Origin: Acidobacteriaceae bacterium
Lineage (GTDB): Bacteria > Acidobacteriota > Terriglobia > Terriglobales > Acidobacteriaceae
Reading direction: 5' to 3'
Assembly (NCBI GenBank): GCA_903642235.1
Contig: CAHJWL010000004.1
Location: 1-64,000 of the forward strand
DNA length: 64,000 nucleotides
Part shown: piece after piece, positions 17,634 through 26,839 of the stretch
Position numbering within the stretch: the first letter of the stretch is position 1
Layout: each line of letters starts with the position of its first letter
Notes under the pieces: model-generated
Seen by the model: only the letters and a program-made list of their open reading frames with translations
Told to the model about the DNA's origin: nothing
Databases searched by the model: none
Position numbers and translations under genes: made by a program

Positions 17634-17663
17634 TTGACACCTGTTTCAGGACGCGCGTAGTTT
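17634..17663 (+). promoter_or_regulatory. Putative sigma70-type promoter of TonB receptor 1
   Basis: TTGACA (17634-17639), 18-nt spacer, TAGTTT (17658-17663). The 12-mer TTGACACCTGTT is identical to the one upstream of TonB receptor 3, where the spacer is also 18 nt. Confidence 0.5.
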
Positions 17664-17818
17664 GGCCGGGCTTCGTTGGAGGCAGATTTTTGCATGCTGT
17701 ACAGGATCGCCCCGGCGACGGTACAGGCGAGAGACAGAACTTCCTTCCAGCAATCCCCGCCCGGCAGCAGAAGCACGTTGCCGGCAATCCAGATTTGCAG
17801 AGCTTCTGTGAGGTCGAT

Positions 17819-20800
17819 ATGAGAGCAAGAAAGAGTTTGGCAGGTTCAGGACTGGCGATGCTGCTGGTGGCAGCGACGCCCCACAGCTTTGGACAGGCGG
17901 TCTATGGATCCATCTTTGGAACGGTGACGGACGTCAGCGGCGCCGTGATCCCGAATGCGACCATCATCGTCACCGATGTGGCGAAGGGAACGTCTGTCAC
18001 CGTGACCGCAAATGGGAGCGGTGACTTCACCGCGGACCACTTAATTCCGGATATTTACACGGTGAAGGTGAGCGCGGACGGGTTCAAGGGATTTCAGCAG
18101 AGTGACGTTCAAATTTTTGCTGACACCTCACTGAAGGTCGCGGCGGCACTGCAGGTTGGCGGCAGCGACCAGACCATTGAGGTAGCGGCAGATCAGGTGC
18201 CGCAGTTGAAGACGGACCGCGCGGATGTGTCCACGACCTTCAACTCGAAAGAGATCATCGACCTGCCGATTCCGGATCGGAACTTTACCAACCTGCAGCT
18301 GCTGCTGCCGGGTGCGCAGCAACTGGGCTTCAGCCATGCCGCGAGTGAAAATCCACAGGGATCCAAGCAGATTGAGGTGGACGGCCAGGCGTTTGCGGGA
18401 ACGGCCTTTCAGCTGGATGGAACGGATAACCAGGACCCGATCCTAGGAATCATTGTCGTGAATCCGAATGCGGATTCGCTCTCCGAGACAAAGATCACGA
18501 CGCAGAACTATGACGCCGAGTTCGGCAAGGCGGTGTCGTCGGTCGTGACGGCGCAGACGAAGTCGGGATCGAACAGCTTCCACGGGTCGGCGTTTGATTA
18601 CCGCGAGAGCAATGCAAACCTGGCAAAGAATCCGTTTACGCAGCACTCCGATGCCGGATTTCCGGACGGGCTCAAGAACCAGTTTGGCGGATCGATTGGC
18701 GGTCCCATCTTGAAGGACAGAGTGTTCTTCTTTGCGGACTATCAGGGAACTCGACAAAAGGTCGGCATCGGGAACACGATGACGGTGCCGACGTCCAAGC
18801 TGGTTCAGACCTGCCTCGACCAAGCACCAACGGCCACCGGAGCTCTGGGATGCGACTTCAGCGAGTACGCACAGGCTATTGGACAGCAGAACCACCTCTC
18901 TGGCGCGGCGGCTGCCAACTATCCCCTGGTGTACCAGCAGACCGCTGCCGGCTCCGTTCCGTATGCCGGCAATGTCATTCCCCACGCGAATCTTTCAGCC
19001 CCGGCGCTCGCCCTTCTCGGCTATCTCAAGAACTATGCTCCGAACACCGCGGGGTCGGCCGTGGGAGGAGTAAACGGACTCAAGGACAACTACATCGCCA
19101 GTGGCATCGGTGGTTTTAACAGCGACCAGTGGGATGCGCGTGGAGACTGGACGGCGAACAGCCGGACGCATGTGTTTGGGCGCTTCAGCCGATTCACAGA
19201 CACACTGACGGGAACCACGATCTTCGGGCCTGCCGGTGGCGCCGGATTCGGTCTGGGCGGCTACGGCGGAACGTCGCAGGGGGCAAATGACAGTGCGGCG
19301 GCGGGCGTGGACGTAGCGGTTAACTCGAAGCTCGTAACGGATGTTCGGCTCGGGTATTTCCGGTACGACATTGTGACTTCCAAGTACGATGCGGGAACGA
19401 ACCTTGCAACGCAGCTTGGGATTCCCGGTCTGAACACGGCTGATCCCCTGACAAGTGGATCGCCGGAGTTCACCTTGACGGAGGTCGGAAGTTTTGGCGG
19501 TCCGAGCAATGGGTCGGGTAAAGGTCCGCAGTATGGTGCAGGTCTCAACGTGGACCGATGCAACTGCCCGCTCATCGAGAGAGAAGATCAGTATCAGATC
19601 GCAAATAACTGGACCAAGACGATCGGCAACCATAGCGTGAAGTTCGGGGCAGACCTCCGGTACGCCCGCAACCTGCGAGTTCCGAGTGACTCCGACCGCA
19701 CGGGAGTGCTCAACTTCGGAACTGGTCCAACATCAAACGGAAATGATGGAGTCACCGGGCTTGGCTTTGCATCGTTCCTGACAGGGCAGGTAACGCAGTT
19801 CAATCGCTATGCGAGCAGCTCGACAAATGCAAAAGAGTTCCAGAAGCGCGACTTCTTCTATGTGCAGGACACGTGGCGTGCAAGTTCGAAGCTGACGATC
19901 AACTACGGGGCGCGCTATGAGTTTTACTTCCCGGAGAAGGTGAACGGCAAAGGGAATGGAGCGCTGTTGAATCTTGAAACCGGCTATCTGCAGGTTGCGG
20001 GTTACGGTGCTTTCGGCACGAATATGGGCTACAAGCTGCCGCAGAACACATGGAACCCACGGCTCGGTTTCGCGTACCAGTCGAGCCCGCAGACGGTGAT
20101 TCGAGGAGGATATGGACGCAGCTTCGACATCGGCGTCTTCGGGTCGATCTTCGGGCATGCCGCAACACAGAATCTGCCGGTGCTGCAGAACCAGGCAATT
20201 ACAGCGAGTGGTACGGATAGCGCTTTTGTCCTGAGTGATGGGCCCGTCGCGCCGACGCAGATCGCAATTCCAGCGAATGGTTTACTTGTGAATCCGGGAT
20301 CGTCGGTAACGTCCCGCACGCGGCCGACTACCTTGCGCTTGCCAACGCTGGATGCCTGGAATCTTTCGGTGCAGCAGTCCTTCTCCCCTACGCTTTCAGC
20401 AACGGTTGCATACGTCGGGAACAAGGGAACACACACCTTCGGGGATAACTCCTCCAACACGACCAACCCGAATGAGGCGGCTATCGCGACGAACGGTCTG
20501 CACTGGGATCCGGCAGCCGGGAAGAACCCGCTGGCAGTGAACGGTGTCGCCCCGGATGGAGGAACAGCGAATCAGAACCTGCTGCGCCGCTACTATGGTG
20601 GATCTTTGCCGGCGTGCGGCGGTCCCTGCGGCTGGACGAACGATATTACAGACTTCAGCGACAACCTTGATACACATTACAACGCGCTGCAGGCAACACT
20701 CACCAAGCAGTTTGCGCATGGAGTAAGCTTCAACGCGAACTACGCCTGGCAACAAGCGCTCAGTGACAACTCAGGGTATTCCTCTTGGGACAAGCACATT

Positions 20801-21406
20801 GTTGCTGGACGGGAGACCGCTCTCCGTGAGCAGCAGGTGATTGTGTATGGGCTGTTTGAGCTGCCGTTCGGCAAGAACAAAGTACTTCTGGGCAGGGCGC
20901 CTGGATTCATTCAGCAGATTGTTGGTGGGATCCAGATCAGTCCGGTGATCACCTACTCGAGCGGCCTGCCGTTCACGCTGGGGTACTCGACGTGCAGCCA
21001 GCAGGTCCCAACAAGCGCTCCGTGCCGCGTGAATGGCGACACCCACCAGTTCCATTCCCAGGTTACGGGGAGCCCCGGCAACGGACTTACGTTCTATCAA
21101 CCTGTCAACATCGACAACAGCAGCACGTTTACACGACCGGGGCTGGATCAGATTGGAAATGTTGGAAGAAACACTGTCTTCGGGCCGCGCTTCTTCAACG
21201 GGGACATTTCGCTTCAGAAGAACTTCACCATCCGCGAGAGAACGTCGCTGCAGCTTCGGGCAGACGGTTTCAACGCGTTCAACCATATCAACTGGGGCAC
21301 GCCAAACGGCAACATCGACCAGGGTGGCACGATCACAGGAGGCGCGTTTCCGAATGGGGAGGCGAACCCACGGCAGCTGCAGTTCTCTGGCCGGGTGCAG
21401 TTCTAG
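17819..21406 (+). CDS. TonB-dependent receptor with carboxypeptidase-regulatory-like domain (receptor 1)
   Basis: 1,195 aa from the ATG at 17819, with GAGGT upstream. Signal peptide 1-~25 (LAMLLVAATPHSFGQA). An N-terminal CarboxypepD-reg-like beta domain follows (~27-110, GTVTDVSGAVIPNATIIVTD), then a plug region (~125-240, with LPIPDRNFTNLQLLLPGAQ and VDGQAFAGTAFQLDGTDNQD), then a ~900-residue outer-membrane beta barrel ending RQLQFSGRVQF with a terminal Phe. This is the Oar-like architecture common in Acidobacteriota. It should import a TonB-energised substrate across the outer membrane. It is followed by a strong terminator and then by GH13, suggesting an alpha-glucan link. Confidence 0.88.
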   Translation: MRARKSLAGSGLAMLLVAATPHSFGQAVYGSIFGTVTDVSGAVIPNATIIVTDVAKGTSVTVTANGSGDFTADHLIPDIYTVKVSADGFKGFQQSDVQIFADTSLKVAAALQVGGSDQTIEVAADQVPQLKTDRADVSTTFNSKEIIDLPIPDRNFTNLQLLLPGAQQLGFSHAASENPQGSKQIEVDGQAFAGTAFQLDGTDNQDPILGIIVVNPNADSLSETKITTQNYDAEFGKAVSSVVTAQTKSGSNSFHGSAFDYRESNANLAKNPFTQHSDAGFPDGLKNQFGGSIGGPILKDRVFFFADYQGTRQKVGIGNTMTVPTSKLVQTCLDQAPTATGALGCDFSEYAQAIGQQNHLSGAAAANYPLVYQQTAAGSVPYAGNVIPHANLSAPALALLGYLKNYAPNTAGSAVGGVNGLKDNYIASGIGGFNSDQWDARGDWTANSRTHVFGRFSRFTDTLTGTTIFGPAGGAGFGLGGYGGTSQGANDSAAAGVDVAVNSKLVTDVRLGYFRYDIVTSKYDAGTNLATQLGIPGLNTADPLTSGSPEFTLTEVGSFGGPSNGSGKGPQYGAGLNVDRCNCPLIEREDQYQIANNWTKTIGNHSVKFGADLRYARNLRVPSDSDRTGVLNFGTGPTSNGNDGVTGLGFASFLTGQVTQFNRYASSSTNAKEFQKRDFFYVQDTWRASSKLTINYGARYEFYFPEKVNGKGNGALLNLETGYLQVAGYGAFGTNMGYKLPQNTWNPRLGFAYQSSPQTVIRGGYGRSFDIGVFGSIFGHAATQNLPVLQNQAITASGTDSAFVLSDGPVAPTQIAIPANGLLVNPGSSVTSRTRPTTLRLPTLDAWNLSVQQSFSPTLSATVAYVGNKGTHTFGDNSSNTTNPNEAAIATNGLHWDPAAGKNPLAVNGVAPDGGTANQNLLRRYYGGSLPACGGPCGWTNDITDFSDNLDTHYNALQATLTKQFAHGVSFNANYAWQQALSDNSGYSSWDKHIVAGRETALREQQVIVYGLFELPFGKNKVLLGRAPGFIQQIVGGIQISPVITYSSGLPFTLGYSTCSQQVPTSAPCRVNGDTHQFHSQVTGSPGNGLTFYQPVNIDNSSTFTRPGLDQIGNVGRNTVFGPRFFNGDISLQKNFTIRERTSLQLRADGFNAFNHINWGTPNGNIDQGGTITGGAFPNGEANPRQLQFSGRVQF

Positions 21407-21420
21407 CTGTTGAGAAGGTG

Positions 21421-21452
21421 CGGCAAAGGAGGCCTTCGGGCCTCCTTTGCCG
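21421..21452 (+). terminator. Strong hairpin with UUCG tetraloop
   Basis: A 14-bp perfect stem (CGGCAAAGGAGGCC and its complement) closed by TTCG, 15 nt after the stop of TonB receptor 1. It is followed by TCGGTTTCT rather than a long T-run. Confidence 0.85.
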
Positions 21453-21533
21453 TCGGTTTCTGCGGGTAGAAACGACGGTCTGACGCCCGGACGCTATAGT
21501 GGCTGCAAGAAGAAAGACACGGAAAGGTTTCTT

Positions 21534-23348
21534 ATGAAGCGTCCATCTCCTGTTCAGCTGGTCTGCGTGACGGTGTTGTCAGCGGCGAGTTGCTTTGCGC
21601 AGAGCGGCGCGGTCAGTCCGGCCGATCTTAAAGCGGCCGAGAAGCCGTCGAGCGACAGCACGTGGTGGAAGCATGCTGTGGTGTACGAGATCTACCCGCG
21701 ATCGTTTCAGGATTCGAACGGGGATGGCGTTGGGGATCTGAATGGGATCACGCAGCGGCTGGACTACCTGAAGGATCTTGGCGTTGATGCCATCTGGATT
21801 GCGCCGATGTATCCGTCGCCGCAGGTGGACTTCGGCTATGACATCTCGGACTACGAGAACGTTGATCCGCAGTACGGCACACTGGCCGACATGGATCGGT
21901 TAATTGCCGAGGCAAAGAAACGGAACATACGTGTCTGTCTGGATATGGTGCTGAACCATACCTCGGACAAGCACGCATGGTTTCAGCAGTCGGCGAGTTC
22001 GCGTACCGATCCGAAGCATGATTGGTACGTCTGGAATGAGGGCAAGCTCGCGACGGGTCCCGGTGCAACGCCTTATGAGAAGCGTTTTGCGCATGACGGG
22101 AAGGTTCCGATCAATGATTGGGAGTCGGGCTTTGGCGGGTCGGCGTGGCAGTGGACTCCGGCGACGGAGCAGTTTTACTATCACAAGTTTTACAGGGAGC
22201 AGCCGGACCTGAACTGGCGGAACCCGGCGGTTGAGAAGGCCATGTTCGCCTCCATGCAGTTCTGGCTGGATCGCGGCGTTGCGGGATTTCGACTGGATGC
22301 AATTCCAACGCTGTTTGAAGATCCGCAGCTGCGCGACGAGCCCGAGGCGGGCGGTGTGAATGCGCAGGGAGATCCGAACCTGAAGGACGTCTACACCTCC
22401 AATCTGCCGGAGGTTCACGGAGTCATCCGCCGGATGCGCACGATGGTGAGCAAGTATCCGGGGGATCGCGTGCTGATTGGCGAGACGTATCTGCCAAACA
22501 CGCTTGAGCTCGATAAGTGGTACGGGAGCGCGGACAAGAACGAACTGCAGCTGCCGATGGACATGCTGGTCGGCTTTCAGGGGAATCATGCAAAGCTGGA
22601 TGCGACCAAGCTGCGGCAGTACCTGGTAGAGGTTGAGACACAGGTGCACGGATCGCAGCCGCTGCTCGTCTTTGATAATCACGATAACGTGCGAAGCCAC
22701 GACAGGTATGGTGACGGCGAGCATGATGCTGCCATCGATCGATTGATTGCGGCCCTGCTGCTAACCTCGCGCGCGACAGCCCTGATGTACTACGGCGAGG
22801 AGCTGGGGATGCCGACGACGATCCCGACGCGGGTTGAGGATGTGAAGGATCCGATCGGCATTACGGGATGGCCGAAGGAGAAGGGCCGCGATGGTGAGCG
22901 GACTCCGATGCAGTGGGACGCCACGACGCCGCAAGCCGGCTTCAGCACGAACGCGAAGACGTGGCTGCCCGTGCCTGCGAGCTACGCCACGATCAACGTA
23001 AAGGCGGAGCAGAGCGATCCGCAGTCCTTGCTCAACTGGCATAAGAAGCTGATCAGCATGCGCCGGTCGCTGCCTGCACTCCATGACGGCGGCCTGGTGA
23101 TGGTCGACACGGACAACCCGGATGTTCTCTCTTTTGTAAGGACCGCGCCAGCCGGTGCGAAGCCGGTGCTGGTTTGTCTGAACATGAGCGCGTCGCCAAA
23201 GACGCTTCATCTTGATCTCTCCGCCGCTGCTGTGAAGGGAGTCGAGATCAGGACGCTGCTGACGAATGACGCGACACTTACGCCTGTACATTCCGTAAAA
23301 GATGTCACAATGCCGGCGTACGGCTCGTATATAGGCGAGCTGCAGTAG
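21534..23348 (+). CDS. Secreted GH13 alpha-glucosidase / oligo-glucosidase
   Basis: 604 aa from the ATG at 21534 (GGAAAGG upstream). A signal peptide (~1-22, CVTVLSAASCFAQS) sends it to the periplasm or outside. The GH13 barrel begins WWKHAVVYEIYPRSFQDSNG. Catalytic residues: nucleophile Asp255 (GFRLDAIP), acid/base Glu317 (GETYLPN), stabilising Asp384 (FDNHDNVRSHD). DGVGDLNGITQRLDYLKDLG is typical of alpha-glucosidases and oligo-1,6-glucosidases, which cut alpha-1,4 or alpha-1,6 glucosides from the end. TATAGT at 21495 is a possible -10. The next receptor starts only 5 nt after its stop. Confidence 0.93.
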   Translation: MKRPSPVQLVCVTVLSAASCFAQSGAVSPADLKAAEKPSSDSTWWKHAVVYEIYPRSFQDSNGDGVGDLNGITQRLDYLKDLGVDAIWIAPMYPSPQVDFGYDISDYENVDPQYGTLADMDRLIAEAKKRNIRVCLDMVLNHTSDKHAWFQQSASSRTDPKHDWYVWNEGKLATGPGATPYEKRFAHDGKVPINDWESGFGGSAWQWTPATEQFYYHKFYREQPDLNWRNPAVEKAMFASMQFWLDRGVAGFRLDAIPTLFEDPQLRDEPEAGGVNAQGDPNLKDVYTSNLPEVHGVIRRMRTMVSKYPGDRVLIGETYLPNTLELDKWYGSADKNELQLPMDMLVGFQGNHAKLDATKLRQYLVEVETQVHGSQPLLVFDNHDNVRSHDRYGDGEHDAAIDRLIAALLLTSRATALMYYGEELGMPTTIPTRVEDVKDPIGITGWPKEKGRDGERTPMQWDATTPQAGFSTNAKTWLPVPASYATINVKAEQSDPQSLLNWHKKLISMRRSLPALHDGGLVMVDTDNPDVLSFVRTAPAGAKPVLVCLNMSASPKTLHLDLSAAAVKGVEIRTLLTNDATLTPVHSVKDVTMPAYGSYIGELQ

Positions 23349-23353
23349 ACCGC

Positions 23354-26300
23354 ATGGGAACAAGGCTGCGTTCCATGGTGCGTAGGAAGCACTCATTACT
23401 GCGTTTCCTGCGGATTGCCTTGCTTGTCGGGGTCATCGGAGACGAGCGGCTCTGGTCGCAGGGGAGTGCCTCACCGACAACCGCACCGTGGACGGGAGCA
23501 CTGCTGAATGCAGCCGGTGAATCCGTTCACGGGGCGACGATTGAGCTGCATACAGGCGCGGCGGAGCAGACGGCACGTACAGGCAGTGACGGACGCTTTC
23601 GCTTTCTCGCGGTCCTCCCGCAGAGCTACACGCTGACAGCAAGCTATGCGGGACGGAGCCTGCATGCTGTCGGAGAGCTTACTTTGACGGCGCAACCTCG
23701 AAGCGTTGTGCTGACGATCGCCGAGGGCAATATCCTGCTGGTGACGTTTGCCGATGCGGAGCCTGCTTCTCGCGGCGGCGGCGAACAGTTATCGAGTGCC
23801 TCTATCAGTGAGATCCCGCTCAACAAGCGAGACTTCAGTGCGCTGCTTTTGCTCGCTGTAGGAACCAGTACGGATGCGAACGGCACCAATCTGACCCCGC
23901 AGTTCGCGATAAATGGCCAGCGTGGCGTAGAGGCGACATTCGCCATAGACGGGGCCGAGACCAGCGATCCTGAGATGGGCGGCTCCACTTTCTCGAACTT
24001 TAACGTGGACGCGATCGAAGCCATTGATTCCCGCTCTGGCTATCTGCCGGCTACGATTGGCCGGGGCGCTTCGGGCTACACAGACATCACGACCCGATCC
24101 GGGAGTGGCGCTTTGCACGGCTCGCTCTTCGAGTTTCTGCGGAATTCATCGCTGGATGCGCGCAACTACTTCGACCACGCTACGCCGATTGATCCCGGCC
24201 GCATTCCACCCTTTCGCCGGAATGAGTTCGGGCTTACGAGCGGCGGCCCTGTCTTGATTCCGCACATCTATGACGGACGAAGCCGAACCTTCTTTTTCCT
24301 GGAGATGCAGGCTCTTCGGCAGGTTCTTGGCACGACGCAGGTCTTTCCGGTACCGACGGCGGAAGAGCGCGCCGGCATTGACGCTAGCGCCTTTCCCGGC
24401 GACCCGCTTGTGATCTCTGTCGATCCGGTAATTGCTCGCGCGCTCGGCCGGTACCCGTTGCCGAACTACGCTGCGGGTGCGTACGGACTGCATACCTACG
24501 CGGCATCGGCCAAGGTGGTCACCAATGCCGACCAGCTTTCAGTGCGACTTGATCATCAGGCGGGCGCACGCGCGCATCTGTTCACCCGCGTCTCACTGGA
24601 TAACCTGATCGGTCCGGTGACCAACCCAGATCAGACGCTGCTTGACGCGAGTTTCGGTGTTCAGTACCGCGATCATCAGCGAAACGCTGTCTTTGATTTC
24701 GCCTTCACGGCGTCACCGCGCCTGCTGTTCGAGACGCAGTTGGACATCATGCGAACGACGCCGACCTTTCACACCAACAACAGCGCGGACCCTGCGCTCA
24801 AGTTCAACGACGGCCTGTTCGAGTCCTTCAACTCGGCCGCCGGAACTGTGACAGCTGCGTTTAACAACCTCTTCGCGCTGCGCCACTCTGTGACCTTTAC
24901 GACTCACAGTCATGTGCTGAAGGCTGGCGGTGAACTGCGATTGAATCGCGACACCAGCTACTTTGGTACGAGTCCTAACGGCGAGTTTGACTTCGGCGGG
25001 GGCACGGCTTTCTCTCCTGTCGAGCTTCGCTCCCAGAGTGGAGCGCACGTCATTCATCGCGGAGATCCGCTTCCGGATACTCTTTCAAGTCTGCTCAGCG
25101 GAAGTGCCTTTACCTACACGGTTGCTGTTGCTCCGGCCATTGCGTCTGGCGGCGATCATATTGGTCCTGCTGCTACAAGCCGCACTGCGGGCGGCCTTTG
25201 GATCGAAGATACCTGGAAGATCTCCGACCGCTTTACGCTCAACTACGGCCTTCGTTATGAACGCTACAGTCCGATCGAGGAGCGCGCGCATCGGACGTCC
25301 AGCCTTCGCTTCAGCGGAAACCAGTTGGGACAAAGCTTTGTTGTCAATCCACAGCCGCCATACGGCAATCGCTTCAACTGGGCACCTCGCGCGCAGCTCG
25401 ATACACATGTCACGCCGAAGCTGTTGCTGCACGCCGGTGGCGCGCTCACCACGATTCCGCCGAACATCTGGCAGGACAATCTGCTGACGGGCGGCACACC
25501 GTTCGTGATTTATCCGCGCATCACCTCCACGGCTGCTGTTCCCATTCCACTTACGCTGCAGATTACCTCGGCCGAGCTGCCGCGGGCCTTTACGCCCGCT
25601 GGTGCGGATATCTTTCCGAACAACAAGACGGCGCCGGTCGCTGCGAACACGGTCTTTGACCAGGATCGTTATGAGCGCGATCTTGCCGCGCTGACCCCGG
25701 CCAACCAGCTTGCTCCGCTTAACGTCAGCGGCGTGGATGTGCATTTTGGCAATGCATTTCTGAGCACGTGGAACCTTGGCGTGGAGCGTTCCGCGGGCGG
25801 CCTGACTGGCAGTCTGAACTACATCGGGACGACAGCATGGCGGCTGCCCCGCGTCAGCTTTCCAAATGCGTACCCCGGTGCGGCTCCCGCATTTGCCCGT
25901 TACACACGCTTCGACGCTGCAGGCACGGTCACAGGCGGCTTTGGTACAGAGCAGTTCATAACCGCATCGTCCCACTCTACGTATCACGCGCTGCAGGCAT
26001 CGCTCGGCGGTGCGGTGGGCCATGGCGGCCCCGGTCTTCAGGCCAGCTACACCTTTTCGAAATCGATTGACGATACCAGCTCGGCGACGGCCAGTCTGAA
26101 CCCCGGCGCTGTCGGCTCAGTCACCTTCCCCAGCCCGCAGAACCCGTTCGATACGCATGCGGAACGCGGCCCTTCAACCTTTGACACAACGCACGTTTTC
26201 ACGCTGAGCGCTGCTCAGGAGCTGCATCTGGACGGCTTGAGCAGCCTGCGCCCTGTTTCAAGAAAGCTGACCGGGGGCTGGCAGGCGATCAGCATCTCGA

Positions 26301-26782
26301 CGATCACAAGCGGCTCGCCCTTTACGGTGTACTCCGGTGTGCAGCAGACAGGCGTAGGCGCAGGCGGCGTGGACCGGCCGGACGCGATCGCCATCCCGGC
26401 CCTTTCCTCCGCCCGAAGACCTCGCCGAGAAGACTACTTTGGCCGGGGTGCGGAGAATGCCTCCGCCTTCTTCTCCATCCCGGTTGGTTTGCCGGAGGGC
26501 AGTGGTCCTAACCTGGGCCGCTTCGGCACGCTTGGCCGTAATTCTTTCCGGGGTCCGGCCTACTATGACTTTGATCTCTCACTGCTCAAAGACACGCCGC
26601 TGGGCCACCGCGGCCACGGAGAGCTTGCGGTGCTGCAATGCCGTTCGGAGTTCTTTAACGTCTTCAACATTGCCAACCTCGGTCTGCCTGCAAACATTCT
26701 GACTGGTTCGGGCTTCGGCCTGATCAGCCGCACAGCCGGAACATCGCGACAGATTCAGCTCTCACTCAAGGTGCTGTATTAG
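23354..26782 (+). CDS. TonB-dependent receptor with carboxypeptidase-regulatory-like domain (receptor 2)
   Basis: 1,142 aa. Signal peptide near residues 8-35 (LLRFLRIALLVGVIG), a CarboxypepD-reg-like domain ~45-125 (GALLNAAGESVHGATIELHT), plug ~140-260, then a long barrel ending RQIQLSLKVLY. It belongs to the same Oar-like group as receptors 1 and 3 but is clearly diverged. The start is 5 nt after the GH13 stop, with no ribosome site of its own, so the two are one operon and probably translationally coupled. ATG at 23375 is an alternative start. The product of the glucosidase is the natural guess for its substrate; this is inference. Confidence 0.88.
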   Translation: MGTRLRSMVRRKHSLLRFLRIALLVGVIGDERLWSQGSASPTTAPWTGALLNAAGESVHGATIELHTGAAEQTARTGSDGRFRFLAVLPQSYTLTASYAGRSLHAVGELTLTAQPRSVVLTIAEGNILLVTFADAEPASRGGGEQLSSASISEIPLNKRDFSALLLLAVGTSTDANGTNLTPQFAINGQRGVEATFAIDGAETSDPEMGGSTFSNFNVDAIEAIDSRSGYLPATIGRGASGYTDITTRSGSGALHGSLFEFLRNSSLDARNYFDHATPIDPGRIPPFRRNEFGLTSGGPVLIPHIYDGRSRTFFFLEMQALRQVLGTTQVFPVPTAEERAGIDASAFPGDPLVISVDPVIARALGRYPLPNYAAGAYGLHTYAASAKVVTNADQLSVRLDHQAGARAHLFTRVSLDNLIGPVTNPDQTLLDASFGVQYRDHQRNAVFDFAFTASPRLLFETQLDIMRTTPTFHTNNSADPALKFNDGLFESFNSAAGTVTAAFNNLFALRHSVTFTTHSHVLKAGGELRLNRDTSYFGTSPNGEFDFGGGTAFSPVELRSQSGAHVIHRGDPLPDTLSSLLSGSAFTYTVAVAPAIASGGDHIGPAATSRTAGGLWIEDTWKISDRFTLNYGLRYERYSPIEERAHRTSSLRFSGNQLGQSFVVNPQPPYGNRFNWAPRAQLDTHVTPKLLLHAGGALTTIPPNIWQDNLLTGGTPFVIYPRITSTAAVPIPLTLQITSAELPRAFTPAGADIFPNNKTAPVAANTVFDQDRYERDLAALTPANQLAPLNVSGVDVHFGNAFLSTWNLGVERSAGGLTGSLNYIGTTAWRLPRVSFPNAYPGAAPAFARYTRFDAAGTVTGGFGTEQFITASSHSTYHALQASLGGAVGHGGPGLQASYTFSKSIDDTSSATASLNPGAVGSVTFPSPQNPFDTHAERGPSTFDTTHVFTLSAAQELHLDGLSSLRPVSRKLTGGWQAISISTITSGSPFTVYSGVQQTGVGAGGVDRPDAIAIPALSSARRPRREDYFGRGAENASAFFSIPVGLPEGSGPNLGRFGTLGRNSFRGPAYYDFDLSLLKDTPLGHRGHGELAVLQCRSEFFNVFNIANLGLPANILTGSGFGLISRTAGTSRQIQLSLKVLY

Positions 26783-26839
26783 GAATGCCGTGCGGAGGTA
26801 TAGTCAGGGTGCGTTCCAAGGTGTGCGAGCACAAGGGAA

